Below are positions 8,069 through 16,509 of a stretch of DNA of 64,000 bases, piece after piece. Position 1 is the first letter of the stretch; each line of letters starts with the position of its first letter. The DNA is taken from the NCBI RefSeq assembly GCF_000284095.1, contig NC_017068.1, forward strand, positions 2,914,001 to 2,978,000, read 5' to 3'. The translations under genes were made by a program, and so were the position numbers. This DNA comes from Selenomonas ruminantium subsp. lactilytica TAM6421 (GTDB lineage Bacteria > Bacillota > Negativicutes > Selenomonadales > Selenomonadaceae). The notes under the pieces are model-generated. The model worked only from the letters and a program-made list of their open reading frames with translations. It was not told the DNA's origin and made no database searches.

Positions 8069-9149
8069 ATGGCAAAGCATCCGCCTGAAACTGGCCGGAG
8101 GAACCTTTCTCCTGCTGGCCATCACCGTATGCAGCCTGATTGTGCTGATGAACGGACAGATGGAACGCGCTTTCCACGATTTCCTGCAGCTGCATTTTCC
8201 CGCCGCGGCAGCACAGGATACGGCAGAAGTGATGTTCCTGCAGTCTGTCCATCAATCCCTTTGGTGGGTGGGGCTGTTTTTCATCGTTCTGGGGCTGGCG
8301 GCCAGCTATCTACTGGCCACCAGCATTACCAAGCCCTTGCGCCGCCTCACCGAAGCTGCCAAGGAAATCGGCCGGGGAAATTTCAACCAGCAGCTGCCGG
8401 CTTCGGCCCATGATGAAGTGGGGCAGCTGACCCAGGTCTTCAATCAGATGGCGGAAGACCTGTCACGCAATGAAAAATCAAGGCGTGAGTTCTTCGCCGG
8501 CATCGCCCACGAGCTGCGCACGCCTCTGGCCATCCTGCAGGGAAATCTGGAAAACATCAGCAGCGGCGTCACGCCCCCGGAACCGGAAATCATCTTCTCC
8601 ATGCAGGAGGAAGTCATGCGCCTGAGCCGCTTGGTAACGGACCTACGTGACCTGTCCCTGGCGGAAATCCGGGAACTGAAACTGCACCGGGAGCCCACCG
8701 ATTTAGGCCAGTTAGCCCTGCAGCTTGGCCAGTTCATGCAGCCGTTATTTGACGAAGCCGGCCAAAAACTGCTGCTGGAAATTGCAGACAATCTGCCCTC
8801 CGTATCCGTAGACCAGGACCGCATGCGCCAGGTCATTGGCAACTTATTGGCCAACGCCAGCCGTTACAGCGGCCCCGGCAGCACAGTGCAGCTCAAAATC
8901 CATCAAGAAGGCCCTTCCCTGCGCATTGCGATACAGGATAACGGGCCTGGGATACCGGAGGAAGACATGCCCCATATCTTTGAGCAATTCTATCGCGGAG
9001 AAAAATCCCGCAGCCGGAAAAATGGCGGCTCGGGAATTGGTCTGGCCTTAGCCCGCCGCTATGTGGAAATCCATGGCGGTACCATAAAGGCCGAAAACCT
9101 GCCGGGCGGCGGGGTACGCTTCGTGATCCTTATCGCAGGCTTTGGCTAA
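8061..9149 (+). CDS. Sensor histidine kinase
   Basis: A 362-aa membrane kinase paired with the overlapping response regulator. TM1 (about 11-31), a short external loop of about 40 residues, TM2 (about 68-90) and a HAMP linker lead to the HisKA motif IAHELRTPLA with phospho-acceptor His150. The ATPase domain shows NLLANAS (N box), DNGPGIP (G1), FEQFYRGEK (F box) and GSGIGLALAR (G2). GGAGGTGA precedes the ATG. The loop contains no cysteine or obvious ligand motif, so the signal may be sensed in the membrane or through the upstream Met/His-rich protein. The stop is 6 bp from the convergent lyase gene. Confidence 0.92.
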   Translation: MNKWQSIRLKLAGGTFLLLAITVCSLIVLMNGQMERAFHDFLQLHFPAAAAQDTAEVMFLQSVHQSLWWVGLFFIVLGLAASYLLATSITKPLRRLTEAAKEIGRGNFNQQLPASAHDEVGQLTQVFNQMAEDLSRNEKSRREFFAGIAHELRTPLAILQGNLENISSGVTPPEPEIIFSMQEEVMRLSRLVTDLRDLSLAEIRELKLHREPTDLGQLALQLGQFMQPLFDEAGQKLLLEIADNLPSVSVDQDRMRQVIGNLLANASRYSGPGSTVQLKIHQEGPSLRIAIQDNGPGIPEEDMPHIFEQFYRGEKSRSRKNGGSGIGLALARRYVEIHGGTIKAENLPGGGVRFVILIAGFG

Positions 9150-9155
9150 GCCCTG

Positions 9156-10349
9156 TCAGATCTCAGCCAAGGCCGCATCCAGTTCGGCGATGATATCCTC
9201 CGCCTGCTCCAGGCCCACGGACAGGCGCAACTGCCCCCAGGTAATGCCTACTGCGGCAAGTTCAGCAGAACTGTAAAACCTGTGGGAAGTCTTGGCGGCA
9301 TAGGACACGGTAGTGGCTGTCCCCGCCAGACTGGGCACGAATTTAATGGTGACAAGCTCCTTTATGAGCTTGGATGCCTCCGCCTCGCCGCCCCGCAGAT
9401 TGAAGCTCAGCATGCCGCCGTAAAGGCCCGGGGCAAACTGCGCCGTGGCCCTTTTATAGCTTGGAGAAGTTTCCAGTCCCGGATAGAACACCCTGTCAAC
9501 CTTGGGATGCTTGGCCAGGGATTCTGCCACCTGCAGAGCATTGCGGGAATGGGCCGCCACCCGCAGGTTCAGTGTACGCAGACTGCGAGCCAGCAGCCAG
9601 CTGTCCGCAGGGCTCAGCAGGGCACCGTAAAGAGTCAGGGTATGGCGGATTTTCTCAATGATTTCCCTGCGGCCTGCCGCCGCCCCGGCTACAATATCGC
9701 TATGACCGCCCAAGTATTTGGTGGCACTGTAGAGCACCACATCGGCGCCTAAAGCTGCGGGCTTAGCCACCACCGGCGTGGCAAAGGTGTTGTCGATGAA
9801 GAAGAGCAGATCATGCTTATGAGCCAGCTCCGCCACCGCCTGGATATCCGGCACTTCCATCAGGGGATTGGAAATCGTCTCCGTATAGATGAGCTTCGTT
9901 TCCGGACGGATATAAGCGGCAATATCCTCCCGGGCAAAATCCACAAAGCTGACGCTGACGCCGAAGCGGGCCAGCTCATTTTTCAAAAAGTCATGGACAC
10001 CGCCGTAAAGCACCGGCGAGGAAATGATATGGTCCCCCTGCTGCACCACGGACAGGATGCTCAGGGTGATGGCAGACATGCCCGAGGAAAACACCAAAGC
10101 ATCTTCCGTTTCATCCGCAGCGGCCAGAATCTCTGCCACCGCATCTGTGTTGGGATGTTTGATGCGGGTGTAGATATAGCCTTCCGCCTCCCCCTCATAG
10201 ATGTTATCCACCGAGGGCACATCATCAAAGGCAAAGACCGAGGTACGGTAGATGGGCAAAGTCTCCGGCACCGAAGCTCCCTGCCCGATTGTCTTGTAAA
10301 ACTGTCCGTCCCCTGTATGAATCAATTTCGTGCTCAGATGCTTTCCCAT
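9156..10349 (-). CDS. Trans-sulfuration PLP enzyme (cystathionine/methionine lyase type)
   Basis: A 397-aa member of the Cys/Met-metabolism PLP family. FSSGMSAITLSI (about 88-99) and DNTFATP (196-202) frame the cofactor; Lys211 in YSATKYLGGHSD is the Schiff-base residue. The tyrosine and arginine of YIYTRIKHPN are present. The residue after YG at position 126-127 is Gly, not the Cys often found in dedicated methionine gamma-lyases, so cystathionine beta-lyase or another C-S lyase is as likely. It is last in the M20-metQ-metN-metI operon and may cleave the imported sulfur amino acid. Start at 10349 is set by GGAGG 6 bp upstream. Confidence 0.85.
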   Translation of the reverse strand: MGKHLSTKLIHTGDGQFYKTIGQGASVPETLPIYRTSVFAFDDVPSVDNIYEGEAEGYIYTRIKHPNTDAVAEILAAADETEDALVFSSGMSAITLSILSVVQQGDHIISSPVLYGGVHDFLKNELARFGVSVSFVDFAREDIAAYIRPETKLIYTETISNPLMEVPDIQAVAELAHKHDLLFFIDNTFATPVVAKPAALGADVVLYSATKYLGGHSDIVAGAAAGRREIIEKIRHTLTLYGALLSPADSWLLARSLRTLNLRVAAHSRNALQVAESLAKHPKVDRVFYPGLETSPSYKRATAQFAPGLYGGMLSFNLRGGEAEASKLIKELVTIKFVPSLAGTATTVSYAAKTSHRFYSSAELAAVGITWGQLRLSVGLEQAEDIIAELDAALAEI

Positions 10350-10369
10350 AATATTCCTCCCCCTCTGAA

Positions 10370-11047
10370 TCAATGCGTATTTTTCTCTGCCAGCTTGTTG
10401 CCCAGGAACTGAATCAGGCAGACGATGGCCACCAGCACGATAACCGTGCCCACGGTCACATCCTCCTGAAAGCGGTTATGGCCATACTTGATGGCAAAAT
10501 CCCCCAAGCCGCCGGCACCGACAGCCCCGGCCATGGCCGTCAGGCCAATCAGGCTGATGGTGGTAAGGGTAGTGGCCCGCACCAGGGGCGCAATGCTTTC
10601 CCGCAGGTACACCTTGAAGATGACCTCCCAGGGGCTAAGGCCCATAGCAGTAGCCGCCTCGATAACCCCGTCGCCGATTTCCGTCAGCGCAGACTCCACC
10701 TGCCGGGAAAAGAAGGGCACAATGCCGAAGACCAAGGGGATAATGGCGCCCTTCACGCCAATGCCCGTGCCCACCACCATGCGGGTAAGAGGCAAAAGCA
10801 AAGTCAGCAGAATGATAAAGGGAATGGAACGGAAGGTGTTGATGGCCTTGTCCACCACCTGATACACCGCATGACGCTCCAGAATGCCGCCGGGCTTCGT
10901 GGTAATCAGCACCACGCCGAAAATCAGCCCCAGCAAAAAGGATATGCCCCCGGCAATCAGTACCATAACAAAGGTATCAATAATTGCCTGATAGAATTCA
11001 GGCAGTTTCAGCATGAGATTGGGAAACACGGTATTCAGCAGCTCCAT
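10370..11047 (-). CDS. metI: Methionine-type ABC transporter permease
   Basis: A 225-aa inner-membrane permease with five or more helices and the conserved cytoplasmic loop EAATAMGLSPWEVIFKV typical of MetI. It forms the channel for MetN and receives substrate from MetQ. Its start lies 50 bp inside metN; GAGGTGA 6 bp before the ATG supports this long overlap and points to translational coupling. Substrate could be methionine or a related sulfur amino acid. Confidence 0.92.
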   Translation of the reverse strand: MELLNTVFPNLMLKLPEFYQAIIDTFVMVLIAGGISFLLGLIFGVVLITTKPGGILERHAVYQVVDKAINTFRSIPFIILLTLLLPLTRMVVGTGIGVKGAIIPLVFGIVPFFSRQVESALTEIGDGVIEAATAMGLSPWEVIFKVYLRESIAPLVRATTLTTISLIGLTAMAGAVGAGGLGDFAIKYGHNRFQEDVTVGTVIVLVAIVCLIQFLGNKLAEKNTH

Positions 11048-12074
11048 CTTTAATCACCTCTACATTCACGTTCTTCGCTCTTACATAGTCCAGGGCCTTT
11101 TTGATTTGCGGCCGTGCACCTTTGATGATGGCCACGGTGCCCCCCAGTGGCAGCCCCTCCACCAGTTCCACATCGCTGAAGAGGATGTTCACCGACACCT
11201 CGAACTTCCGGGAAATCTGAGAAATCAGCGGCTCCGAAACATTGGCCTGCTGATAGCGCATCTTCACCAGCTTTTCATCGTGGGACAGTTCGGCAATCTC
11301 CGCCTTGTCCTCGATGAGCTGATAGATTTCCGACAGATTGGATGTGGTGTCGATGAAATTCTTCGTAATCTCCTGCTGTGGCTGGGCAAAGAGGTCATAC
11401 ACGGTATTTTCCTCCACCACCCGGCCATGCTCCATCACCGCCACCCGATGGCAGAGCTTCTTGATGACGTCCATCTCATGGGTGATGACCACCACGGTAA
11501 TACCCAGCTCCGTGTTCAGGCGGGCCAGCAGCTTCAGGATGGACCTGGTGGTCTGGGGGTCCAGGGCACTAGTAGCCTCATCGCAGAGCAGGATTTCCGG
11601 GTCCGTGGCCAAAGCACGGGCAATGGCCACCCGCTGTTTCTGCCCGCCAGAGAGCTGAGAAGGATAGGCATGGGCCCTGTCCTCCAGTTCCACAAAGGCC
11701 AGCAGTTTCTTTACTTTGCTTTCAATCTCACTTTTGGACAGGCCGGAATTTTCAATGGGCAGGGCCACATTCTGGGCCACGGTCCGGGAGGGCATCAGAT
11801 TGAACTGCTGGAAAATCATGCCGATTTTCTTGCGCTGTTCCCGCAGGTCCTTGGGCTGCAGGGCGAGCATATCCACGCCGTTGACGATAACCTTCCCCGC
11901 CGTGGGACGCTCCAGCAGATTGATGCAGCGCACCAGTGTGGACTTGCCCGCCCCGGAGAAGCCGATGATGCCGTAGATTTCCTTATCCTGAATGGTAAGG
12001 TTTACGTCCTTTACTGCGGTTACCTGCTTATCCTTGATTGTAAATGTCTTATTGATACCTTCCAGGACAATCAT
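10998..12074 (-). CDS. metN: Methionine-type ABC transporter ATPase
   Basis: A 358-aa ATPase. Walker A GFSGAGKST, Q-loop FQQFNLMPSRT, signature LSGGQKQR and Walker B LLCDEATSALDP are all present, followed by a C-terminal NIL domain (about 265-345), the regulatory domain that binds methionine in MetN. The ATG at 12074 follows a GAGGTGA ribosome site. It belongs to the operon M20-metQ-metN-metI-PLP lyase. Confidence 0.93.
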   Translation of the reverse strand: MIVLEGINKTFTIKDKQVTAVKDVNLTIQDKEIYGIIGFSGAGKSTLVRCINLLERPTAGKVIVNGVDMLALQPKDLREQRKKIGMIFQQFNLMPSRTVAQNVALPIENSGLSKSEIESKVKKLLAFVELEDRAHAYPSQLSGGQKQRVAIARALATDPEILLCDEATSALDPQTTRSILKLLARLNTELGITVVVITHEMDVIKKLCHRVAVMEHGRVVEENTVYDLFAQPQQEITKNFIDTTSNLSEIYQLIEDKAEIAELSHDEKLVKMRYQQANVSEPLISQISRKFEVSVNILFSDVELVEGLPLGGTVAIIKGARPQIKKALDYVRAKNVNVEVIKDGAAEYRVSQSHAETA

Positions 12075-12095
12075 GCCTGTCACCTCTTTCTTACC

Positions 12096-12923
12096 TTATT
12101 CTTTCCACGCCGCAATATACTGGCCGTGGAAATCATTCTTGTAGATTTCCTTCGTCTTTTCTGACTGATATGCCTTGACGATTTCCTGGTAGAGTTCCTT
12201 ATCCTTATCCTCGGTTCTCACAGCGATTACATTGAAGAAATCATCGCCTTTATAATACTGTATGGCATCCTTGAAGACGGCGTCCTTATCCGGATCAAGA
12301 CCGGCATCCACGGCATAATTGCCATTGACGATGGCAGCTGCCACATCCGGCAGCAGGGAAGCGGTCTGTGACGCATCCACCTGGACGATTTCAATCTTGG
12401 CCGTATTTTCTTCAATATCCTCCAGCTCCGGCGTGATGCCCGCGCCGCTCTTGAGGCGGATAAGGCCAGCGGCCTGCAGGACATTCAGGGCACGGCCGAA
12501 GTTTACCGTGTCATTGGGCACAGCAATCTTGTCGCCAGCCTTGATTTCCTTGAGGTCATGAATATTCTTGGAGTAGAGGTTCAGAGCTGACAGCATGGTA
12601 TCGCCAATGGCGGTGATTTCATAGCCATGCTTTTTTACTTCGTTGTTCAAGAACCGATGATGCTGGAAGGCGTTGAGTTCGATTTCCTTATTGGCGAGAG
12701 CGGCGTTGGGCTGGGTGTAATCGGAGAACACCACCAGCTCAATGTCCACATTCTTTTCCTTGAACTTGTCGATGATGGGACGCCAGATGACTTCATCGGA
12801 GGTGCCTGCTACGCCTACCCGCACCTTCTGCACATCAGCAGCCTTGTTGTCCCCGCAGCCGCCTGCCACAACGCCAACCACCAGAATCACAGCTAAAAAT
12901 AATAATTTCACGAATTTCTGCAT
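12096..12923 (-). CDS. metQ: Methionine-type substrate-binding lipoprotein
   Basis: A 275-aa NlpA-family lipoprotein (signal peptide with cysteine in VAGGC near residue 23). RVGVAGTSDEVIWRPI and VVFSDYTQPNAAL are family signatures, as is AFQHHRFLNNE. It delivers substrate to MetI/MetN. The operon also encodes an M20 amidohydrolase and a C-S lyase, so the natural ligand might be an acylated or modified sulfur amino acid. Confidence 0.93.
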   Translation of the reverse strand: MQKFVKLLFLAVILVVGVVAGGCGDNKAADVQKVRVGVAGTSDEVIWRPIIDKFKEKNVDIELVVFSDYTQPNAALANKEIELNAFQHHRFLNNEVKKHGYEITAIGDTMLSALNLYSKNIHDLKEIKAGDKIAVPNDTVNFGRALNVLQAAGLIRLKSGAGITPELEDIEENTAKIEIVQVDASQTASLLPDVAAAIVNGNYAVDAGLDPDKDAVFKDAIQYYKGDDFFNVIAVRTEDKDKELYQEIVKAYQSEKTKEIYKNDFHGQYIAAWKE

Positions 12924-12943
12924 ATTAAGCCTTCTTTCTCTTA

Positions 12944-14113
12944 TTAGTCCGCCTGTCCCAAATAGGCCAGAGCATAATTCAAATGCAAATCCGCCGCGAT
13001 GACCACGGCTTCCTCTGCGGGTTCCAGCTTGTCACTGTGAAGCCCCGCCTGGGAAGCAGGATTGTCATCCGCCACCCCCAGATGAACGTAGGCACCTTTG
13101 CTTTCTTTAAGGTATTCCGCAAAGTCATCCCCCGCAAAGCCAAAGGCCGGTTTTTCGCTGATTTGTACCTTATCCTGCCCCAGCAGCTCTGCGGCCACCC
13201 CGGCGATTTCATCCCTGGCCTCCTCATCGTTTATCAGAGGGCTGGCAAAGCAGTCAAATTCGCAGAGCACCTGCACGCCGTAGGCTTCTTCAGCCACACC
13301 GGCCAGCTTCACGAATTCTTCCTTCAGCCGCTCACGGGTTTCGTTGTTGTAAGCCCGGAAGCTGCCCTCGATGACGGCCTCATCCGCCACCACATTGTAG
13401 GAAGATCCCGCCTTGAACACGCCGATGCCCACGATGACCTTTTCCTCCGGCGGCAGTACGCGGCTCCGCAGGCGGGAGATTTCTCCCACCAGCAAGGTGC
13501 CGGCCTGCAGGGCATCCCGCCCCAGCTGCGGTTTCGAGGTATGGGCCTTGCGCCCCTTGATGGTCAGGCGGAAGAAGTCACAGGATGCAGCGTCTTCCTT
13601 CCGGGACAGCAGTACACTGCCCACAGGAACATCCGGAGCGATATGTACGCCGAAGGCCCGGTCATAACCTTTGGTCAGCCCCTGCTGAATGAAATACTGG
13701 GAGCCATGACCAAATTCTTCCGCCTGCTGGAAGGCCAACAGCACGGTGCCGGAAAAGCTATCCTTTAACTCCGCCAGCCGCTGGGCCGCTGCCAATAATG
13801 CCGCCCCATGAATATCATGGCCGCAGGCGTGCATCACACCGGGATTGACGGATTTATAAGACAGATTTGTCTTTTCTGCTACCGGCAGAGCATCGATATC
13901 CGCCCGCAGGAGCACCTTGCGGCCATTATCCTTCGTGCCCTTTATCCAGGCATAGGTGCCAGTCTCCCCCACCTTTTGGTATTCTATCCCCCAGTCCTGC
14001 AAATGCTGCTGTATGAATTGGGCCGTTTCATATTCCTGCCCGCTCAGTTCCGGATGCTTATGGAAATGCTCACGGAATCTTATCGCTTCATCTCTATCTA
14101 TATGCTGCAACAT
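12944..14113 (-). CDS. M20-family amidohydrolase
   Basis: A metal-dependent amidohydrolase of about 389 aa. HACGHDIHG and QQAEEFGHG carry metal ligands, a dimerisation lid follows, and the C-terminal HSDKLEP region completes the site. It resembles N-acyl-amino-acid hydrolases such as B. subtilis YxeP, which act on acylated cysteine derivatives. The start at 14113 is chosen because GGGAGG sits 8 bp upstream; a longer reading into the upstream hairpin repeat is unlikely. As first gene of the metQNI-lyase operon behind a sulfur-type promoter, it probably deacylates an imported sulfur compound. Confidence 0.8.
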   Translation of the reverse strand: MLQHIDRDEAIRFREHFHKHPELSGQEYETAQFIQQHLQDWGIEYQKVGETGTYAWIKGTKDNGRKVLLRADIDALPVAEKTNLSYKSVNPGVMHACGHDIHGAALLAAAQRLAELKDSFSGTVLLAFQQAEEFGHGSQYFIQQGLTKGYDRAFGVHIAPDVPVGSVLLSRKEDAASCDFFRLTIKGRKAHTSKPQLGRDALQAGTLLVGEISRLRSRVLPPEEKVIVGIGVFKAGSSYNVVADEAVIEGSFRAYNNETRERLKEEFVKLAGVAEEAYGVQVLCEFDCFASPLINDEEARDEIAGVAAELLGQDKVQISEKPAFGFAGDDFAEYLKESKGAYVHLGVADDNPASQAGLHSDKLEPAEEAVVIAADLHLNYALAYLGQAD

Positions 14114-14151
14114 TTTCTGCACCTCCCATTTTTCTAACCTAAGTAAAGCAA

Positions 14152-14177
14152 GATGAAAAATCTCTCGATTTTTCATC
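14152..14177. repeat. Perfect hairpin next to the 14.2-kb repeat
   Basis: GATGAAAAATC, a 4-nt loop, and the exact complement GATTTTTCATC. A different perfect hairpin sits at the same edge of the second copy of the neighbouring repeat (28283-28303), suggesting a composite element. Confidence 0.6.
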
Positions 14178-14178
14178 A

Positions 14179-14247
14179 GCCCTTACACGAAATCTAAGTC
14201 ATTCTGCGCCTATCGGCTTGACTGACTAAGATTTCATAGTAAAAAGA
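14179..14247. repeat. Intergenic inverted-repeat element, copy 1
   Basis: A 69-bp element bounded by GCCCTTACACGAAATCTAAG and CTTAGATTTCATAGTAAAAAG-type ends (complementary over GAAATCTaAGTC). The second copy at 28307-28410 is almost identical at both ends but about 35 bp longer inside. Both copies directly follow the T run of an attenuator terminator. It has no ORF and is likely a short palindromic mobile or REP-like sequence. Confidence 0.6.
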
Positions 14248-14296
14248 GGCTTTGCACAGGAAAAAACCTGTACAAAACCTCTGGTCATCCAGTCAG
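14241..14296 (-). ncRNA. Attenuator leader of the M20-metQNI operon
   Basis: Minus-strand order: CTGA (14293-14296), hairpin CTGG-ATGA-CCAG, AGG, then a terminator hairpin AGAGG...CCTCT with T5. Just upstream GGTCATC (about 14314-14320) can pair with GATGACC of the small hairpin, giving a competing structure. The core from CTGACTGG to AGAGGTTTTG is identical to that of the mar-operon leader at 38.4 kb. Confidence 0.7.
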
Positions 14297-14323
14297 TTTC
14301 TGCGTTCTCTTGACGATGACCTT

Positions 14324-14357
14324 ATGTTACACTATTACACCCAGCATGTCAATAGGC
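14324..14357 (-). promoter_or_regulatory. Sulfur-type promoter of the M20-metQNI operon
   Basis: TTGACA (14347-14352), 17-bp spacer containing GGTGTAATAGTG, and TAACAT (14324-14329). The repeat reads GCCTA-N9-TGGGT on the minus strand, one mismatch per arm from the consensus. It lies within 25 bp of the racemase stop codon. Confidence 0.7.
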
Positions 14358-14376
14358 AAAGAAGGAAATATGAAAA

Positions 14377-15072
14377 TTACGCGGCCATGGCCAGCCTGAT
14401 CAGTTCCTCAATATGGATCTCCACACTGTCCAAACAGGGCACGGGACAGTTATCCGGATTCAACAACAGGGGCAGCTCAGTACAGCCCAGGATGATGGCT
14501 TCAATGCCGTGTTCTGCCTGCATCTTCCGGATGATCTGCTGGAATTCCTGCAAGGTGGACTCCTTGACGATGCCCTCCTCCAGTTCCTGATAGATCCGCC
14601 CGGCGATAAGTTCGCGATCTGCCTGCTGGGGCACAAAGACCTCAATCCCGGCCTCCCACAGGTCTTTTTTCATATAATCCTGTTCCATGGTAAAGATGGT
14701 GCCCAACAGGCCGACTTTTTTGTATCCTTTGGAAACAGCCTGCCTGCAGACAGTCTGGGGAATACTGACAAAAGAGGTTTTTGTTTTCGCGACCAGCTCT
14801 GCAAACACAATATGGGTAGTAACCGCTGTCAGGGAAACAATTTCTGCTCCGTAGCTACGCAGATTATTTACCTTTTCCGCCAGATAATCCACCAATTCCC
14901 CATATTGGCCGTTGGTCAGATACCCCCAAACCCGGCGGAAATCAACGCTCTCAATTACCAGTTCCGGCATATGTTCCGCGCCTGTGAGCTTGTCAATCCG
15001 GCTGTTGAGCTCTTTGTAATACAGCAGGGTGGATTCCGGCCCCGTCCCGCCAAGCAAGCCAATCTTTTTCAT
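14377..15072 (-). CDS. Aspartate/glutamate racemase family protein
   Basis: A 231-aa cofactor-independent racemase. Cys residues of the usual pair are expected near NNT/VT and GCTEL; here the second motif ILGCTELPLLL is clear (Cys about 198), while the first position reads SLTAVTTH and lacks a cysteine, so it may not be a conventional two-cysteine racemase. LLGGTGPESTLLYYKELN at the N-terminus is typical of this family. GGAGG precedes the ATG. It lies 40 bp after a DAACS transporter gene, suggesting that the pair imports and converts an acidic amino acid or analogue. Confidence 0.75.
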   Translation of the reverse strand: MKKIGLLGGTGPESTLLYYKELNSRIDKLTGAEHMPELVIESVDFRRVWGYLTNGQYGELVDYLAEKVNNLRSYGAEIVSLTAVTTHIVFAELVAKTKTSFVSIPQTVCRQAVSKGYKKVGLLGTIFTMEQDYMKKDLWEAGIEVFVPQQADRELIAGRIYQELEEGIVKESTLQEFQQIIRKMQAEHGIEAIILGCTELPLLLNPDNCPVPCLDSVEIHIEELIRLAMAA

Positions 15073-15112
15073 CTCATTTCCCTCCTATGTTTTTTCTCAT
15101 AATCGCATCCGC

Positions 15113-16366
15113 TTATACGCGCTGTTCCTCCCCATAGGGCTCTTCCAGCTGTGTATCCGTCCCGTCTTCATACATATCCTCCAACCGTGCTACAGCCAGC
15201 GTCGAAACCACATCGCCGGTTACATTCAGAGCCGTATGCACCATGTCGATGGGACGGAAGATGCCCACGATCATGCCCATGATGGCGGCAGGCAGGCCCA
15301 TGGTGCCCAGCAGCATCACCGTCAGCACGATACCGCTGTTGGGAATGCCTGGCGTGCCGATGGAAATCAGCGTGGTCATGAAGATAAAGGCCGCCTGCTG
15401 ATACAGTGTCAAATCCACGCCGTAAATCTGGGACACGAAGAGCACCGTAACGGCATAGTAGGCGGCGATGCCGTTCATATTTATCGTGGCCCCCAGGGGC
15501 AGCGTAAAGGATGCCAGCTCATGGCGCACATGGAATTTCTGTTCCACCACCTTAAGTGTCACCGGCAGTGTGCCGGAGCTGGAAGTGGTGCTGAAGGCCA
15601 CCCACCAGATTTCGGAAACCTTGCGGAAGAAGTCGGCCAGAGGAATCCTGGCAATGCCCCGGATGATGAACAGATACAGGAAAATGACAATGGACAGGGC
15701 CGCCACGTAATGGGTCAGGATAAACTTGCCCATAATGCCGAAAACCGCCAGGCCGTACTCCCCGATGCTGCAGGCAGCCAGTGCGCAGACACCGTAGGGA
15801 GTCGTCTTCATCACGATGTCGGTGATCTTGAACATGACCTGGGAGCCTTCATCAATGACCTTCTTGAAGTTGGACGCCTTATCCCCTAAGATGGTCAGAG
15901 CCACCCCCACAAACACCGCAAAGACGATGGTCTGCATCAAATCCCCCTTGGCCAGAGCCTCCAGCGGATTTGACGGCACCATCCCCAGGATGGCCGCCCC
16001 CACGGAAAGGGGTTCTGCTGCCTTGACATTTTCAGCACTCTCCACAATGCTGCCAACACCAAAGCCCCGCCCCGGCTGCAATAAATGGGAAACCGCCAGG
16101 CCGATAATGGTGGAAAGAATCGTGGTCACCACATAGAAGCCCATGACCTTGGTGCCAATGCGCTTAAGCTTGGCCACATCCCCGATGCTGGCAATGCCGC
16201 TGATGATGGAGCAGAAAATCAAAGGCATCACAATCATCTGAATCAATTTCAAAAAGAGGTCTCCCACGGGCTGCAGGAAAAGAATCTTGTCCTGAAAGAT
16301 AAGTCCTAAAACAACACCTACGCCGAACCCTAGAAAAACCTTGGCACTCATGGATAATTTTGCCAT
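15113..16366 (-). CDS. DAACS-family Na+/H+-dicarboxylate or amino-acid symporter
   Basis: A 417-aa transporter with about eight helices and two re-entrant loops. FSTTSSSGTLPVTL (about 270-283) is the HP1 serine-rich motif and GATINMNG (about 300) plus the C-terminal FRPIDMVHTALNVTGDV are family landmarks. Glutamate/aspartate, C4-dicarboxylates or cystine are all transported by relatives; the sequence does not decide. It is expressed from a strong promoter and attenuator leader of the sulfur/methyl set, which hints at a sulfur-linked substrate. AAAGGTG precedes the ATG. Confidence 0.85.
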   Translation of the reverse strand: MAKLSMSAKVFLGFGVGVVLGLIFQDKILFLQPVGDLFLKLIQMIVMPLIFCSIISGIASIGDVAKLKRIGTKVMGFYVVTTILSTIIGLAVSHLLQPGRGFGVGSIVESAENVKAAEPLSVGAAILGMVPSNPLEALAKGDLMQTIVFAVFVGVALTILGDKASNFKKVIDEGSQVMFKITDIVMKTTPYGVCALAACSIGEYGLAVFGIMGKFILTHYVAALSIVIFLYLFIIRGIARIPLADFFRKVSEIWWVAFSTTSSSGTLPVTLKVVEQKFHVRHELASFTLPLGATINMNGIAAYYAVTVLFVSQIYGVDLTLYQQAAFIFMTTLISIGTPGIPNSGIVLTVMLLGTMGLPAAIMGMIVGIFRPIDMVHTALNVTGDVVSTLAVARLEDMYEDGTDTQLEEPYGEEQRV

Positions 16367-16384
16367 AATATCACACCTTTCATA

Positions 16385-16446
16385 AAAAACGGAGGCCTCG
16401 GACAGCAGGCATCTGCCTTTCCGAAGCCTCCGTTGGTTACGGTCAG
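16385..16446 (-). ncRNA. Attenuator leader of the DAACS-racemase unit
   Basis: CTGA (16443-16446), hairpin CCGT-AACCA-ACGG, AGG, then a strong terminator in which ACGGAGGC...TCGGA pairs with TCCGAGGCCTCCGT, followed by T6. The 3' strand of the small hairpin is also the base of the terminator stem, so the two structures exclude each other. Nearly identical to the leader at 19.05-19.11 kb. Confidence 0.7.
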
Positions 16447-16466
16447 CTTATTTACATTTCGAGGTA

Positions 16467-16495
16467 ATTATACAGGCAAAATCATAATTTGTCAA
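16467..16495 (-). promoter_or_regulatory. Consensus sigma-70 promoter of the DAACS unit
   Basis: TTGACA (16490-16495), 17-bp spacer, TATAAT (16467-16472): a perfect consensus. The spacer differs from that of the 19.1-kb promoter at only two positions and the flanks are also shared. Confidence 0.85.
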
Positions 16496-16509
16496 TCTAT
16501 TTGCAATTT

